From contig JADKAV010000038.1 in assembly GCA_016719135.1 (NCBI GenBank), positions 1-6,848 of the forward strand: a stretch of DNA of 6,848 bases, given 5' to 3'. A model generated the notes under the pieces. That model had not been told where the DNA came from and did not search any database. It saw nothing but the letters and a program-made list of their open reading frames with translations. The DNA is from Micrococcales bacterium. GTDB lineage: Bacteria; Actinomycetota; Actinomycetes; S36-B12; UBA10799. Of this stretch, positions 6,351-6,848 are shown in pieces; positions within the stretch are counted from its first letter, which is position 1, and the number at the start of each line of letters is the position of its first letter. The position numbers and the translations under genes were made by a program.

Positions 6351-6848
6351 AACTGCCAATGGGCAAGATCAAACAACGCATCGCAGCCATCGCCACCGAA
6401 CGACACCGAATCCGTCGTGAACCCGCTAAGAGCGGCTCCCCAACTTCTCAGCGCCGGCCGAAGCGCTCCAACTAGCCATCGGCTTCTCCGCGACCTGCCC
6501 ACCCTACAGCAGTACGGCCCTGAGGTGAGACAAGCGATCAACGATGCTCTCTTCACTCGGCTGTACATCGACCAAGACGTCACCAGGGTGGACTGGAACG
6601 ACCAAGCGGCAGAGATCTACACCGCATCACAGCAAGCGGGTGACGGCATTGGCGAGATCGCGACCGGCACCAAAGCAAAACGAGACACCGAAGCGTCTCG
6701 TTTGCCAACCTTGACCGACGTACTCCTTGCCTCCGGGGAGGCAACCTCCGCGGGATGGAATAGCGACCCGTTACGGCGGAGGTGCTTGCGCGTTACTCCA
6801 ACGCCGAACCGATCCTTGCGCGACTTAACCTACGACTCGCGCGCACTC
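6347..6848 (+). pseudogene. Large serine recombinase, C-terminal remnant with frameshifts
   Basis: Directly after the IS end, three reading frames in turn give the C-terminal coiled-coil region of a large serine recombinase (the recombinase/zinc-ribbon type, used for integration and excision). The pieces are MGKIKQRIAAIATERHRIRR (from 6359), ERLPNFSAPAEALQLAIGF (6430-6486), and LRDLPTLQQYGPEVRQAIND with ALFTRLYIDQDVTRVDWND (from 6486). The last resembles the 'PEVRR-x-LNQA-x-F-x-R-x-Y-V-D' stretch of these enzymes. One missing base near 6430 and one C missing near 6486 would restore a continuous frame. The catalytic N-terminal domain is not in the window. After about 6630 the frame stays open to the window end, but I see no family resemblance. 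The fragment may be the part of a recombinase gene interrupted by the IS256 element. Confidence 0.65.
6727..6744. repeat. Perfect 8-bp inverted repeat (tight hairpin)
   Basis: TTGCCTCC and GGAGGCAA are separated by only GG. No T-run follows, so this is not a standard intrinsic terminator. A second inverted repeat, ACCTCCGC/GCGGAGGT, starts at its last base and ends at 6783 with a 24-base loop. Confidence 0.5.

Noticed and set aside
1..6848. CRISPR array, tRNA or rRNA
   Set aside because: No regularly spaced repeats, no cloverleaf or T-loop GTTCRA-type box in context, and no rRNA-like conserved stretches were found by eye.

Overview
The window looks like an actinobacterial chromosome. The left third is very GC-rich with strong codon-position bias, and it carries a tandem CNNM/CBS 'hemolysin-like' pair of the Rv1842c/Rv1841c type and an L,D-transpeptidase of the mycobacterial Ldt type. 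The genus cannot be told from the sequence alone.

Layout. (1) 1-2738 is ordinary core-like DNA. It holds the 3' end of a CBS + CorC_HlyC membrane-transport protein, a second CNNM/CBS protein overlapping it by 4 bases (GTGA), and a convergent L,D-transpeptidase lipoprotein whose stop lies 3 bases from that of the CNNM gene. (2) 2750-3154 is a small tandem helix-turn-helix protein resembling proteins and tails found with actinobacterial site-specific recombinases. (3) 3210-5720, minus strand, is a two-gene module of visibly lower GC (52% in one 60-base line counted). The upstream gene encodes a secreted protein that joins an SMPI-like (peptidase inhibitor I36) N-terminus to a cysteine-containing domain otherwise typical of Streptomyces-type lipoproteins. 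Its stop overlaps (ATGA) the start of a GT87/DUF2029 polytopic mannosyltransferase-like gene. That gene is split by two single-base deletions, each in a G-run. (4) 5721-5993 is a leader region plus sequence I cannot assign. (5) 5994-6350 is the 3' end of an IS256-family transposase with its terminal inverted repeat. (6) 6350-6848 is a frameshifted C-terminal remnant of a large serine recombinase.

Interpretation. The I36-fusion/GT87 pair sits between recombination-related relics, which suggests cargo of a decayed mobile element inserted beside core cell-envelope genes. All recognisable products concern the envelope or the outside of the cell: ion/membrane transport, peptidoglycan 3-3 crosslinking, polyprenol-dependent mannosylation, and a secreted inhibitor-like protein. 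A functional link between the core genes and the island is not shown. Several one-base indels fall in homopolymers, so genuine decay and assembly error must be separated before the pseudogene calls are trusted.
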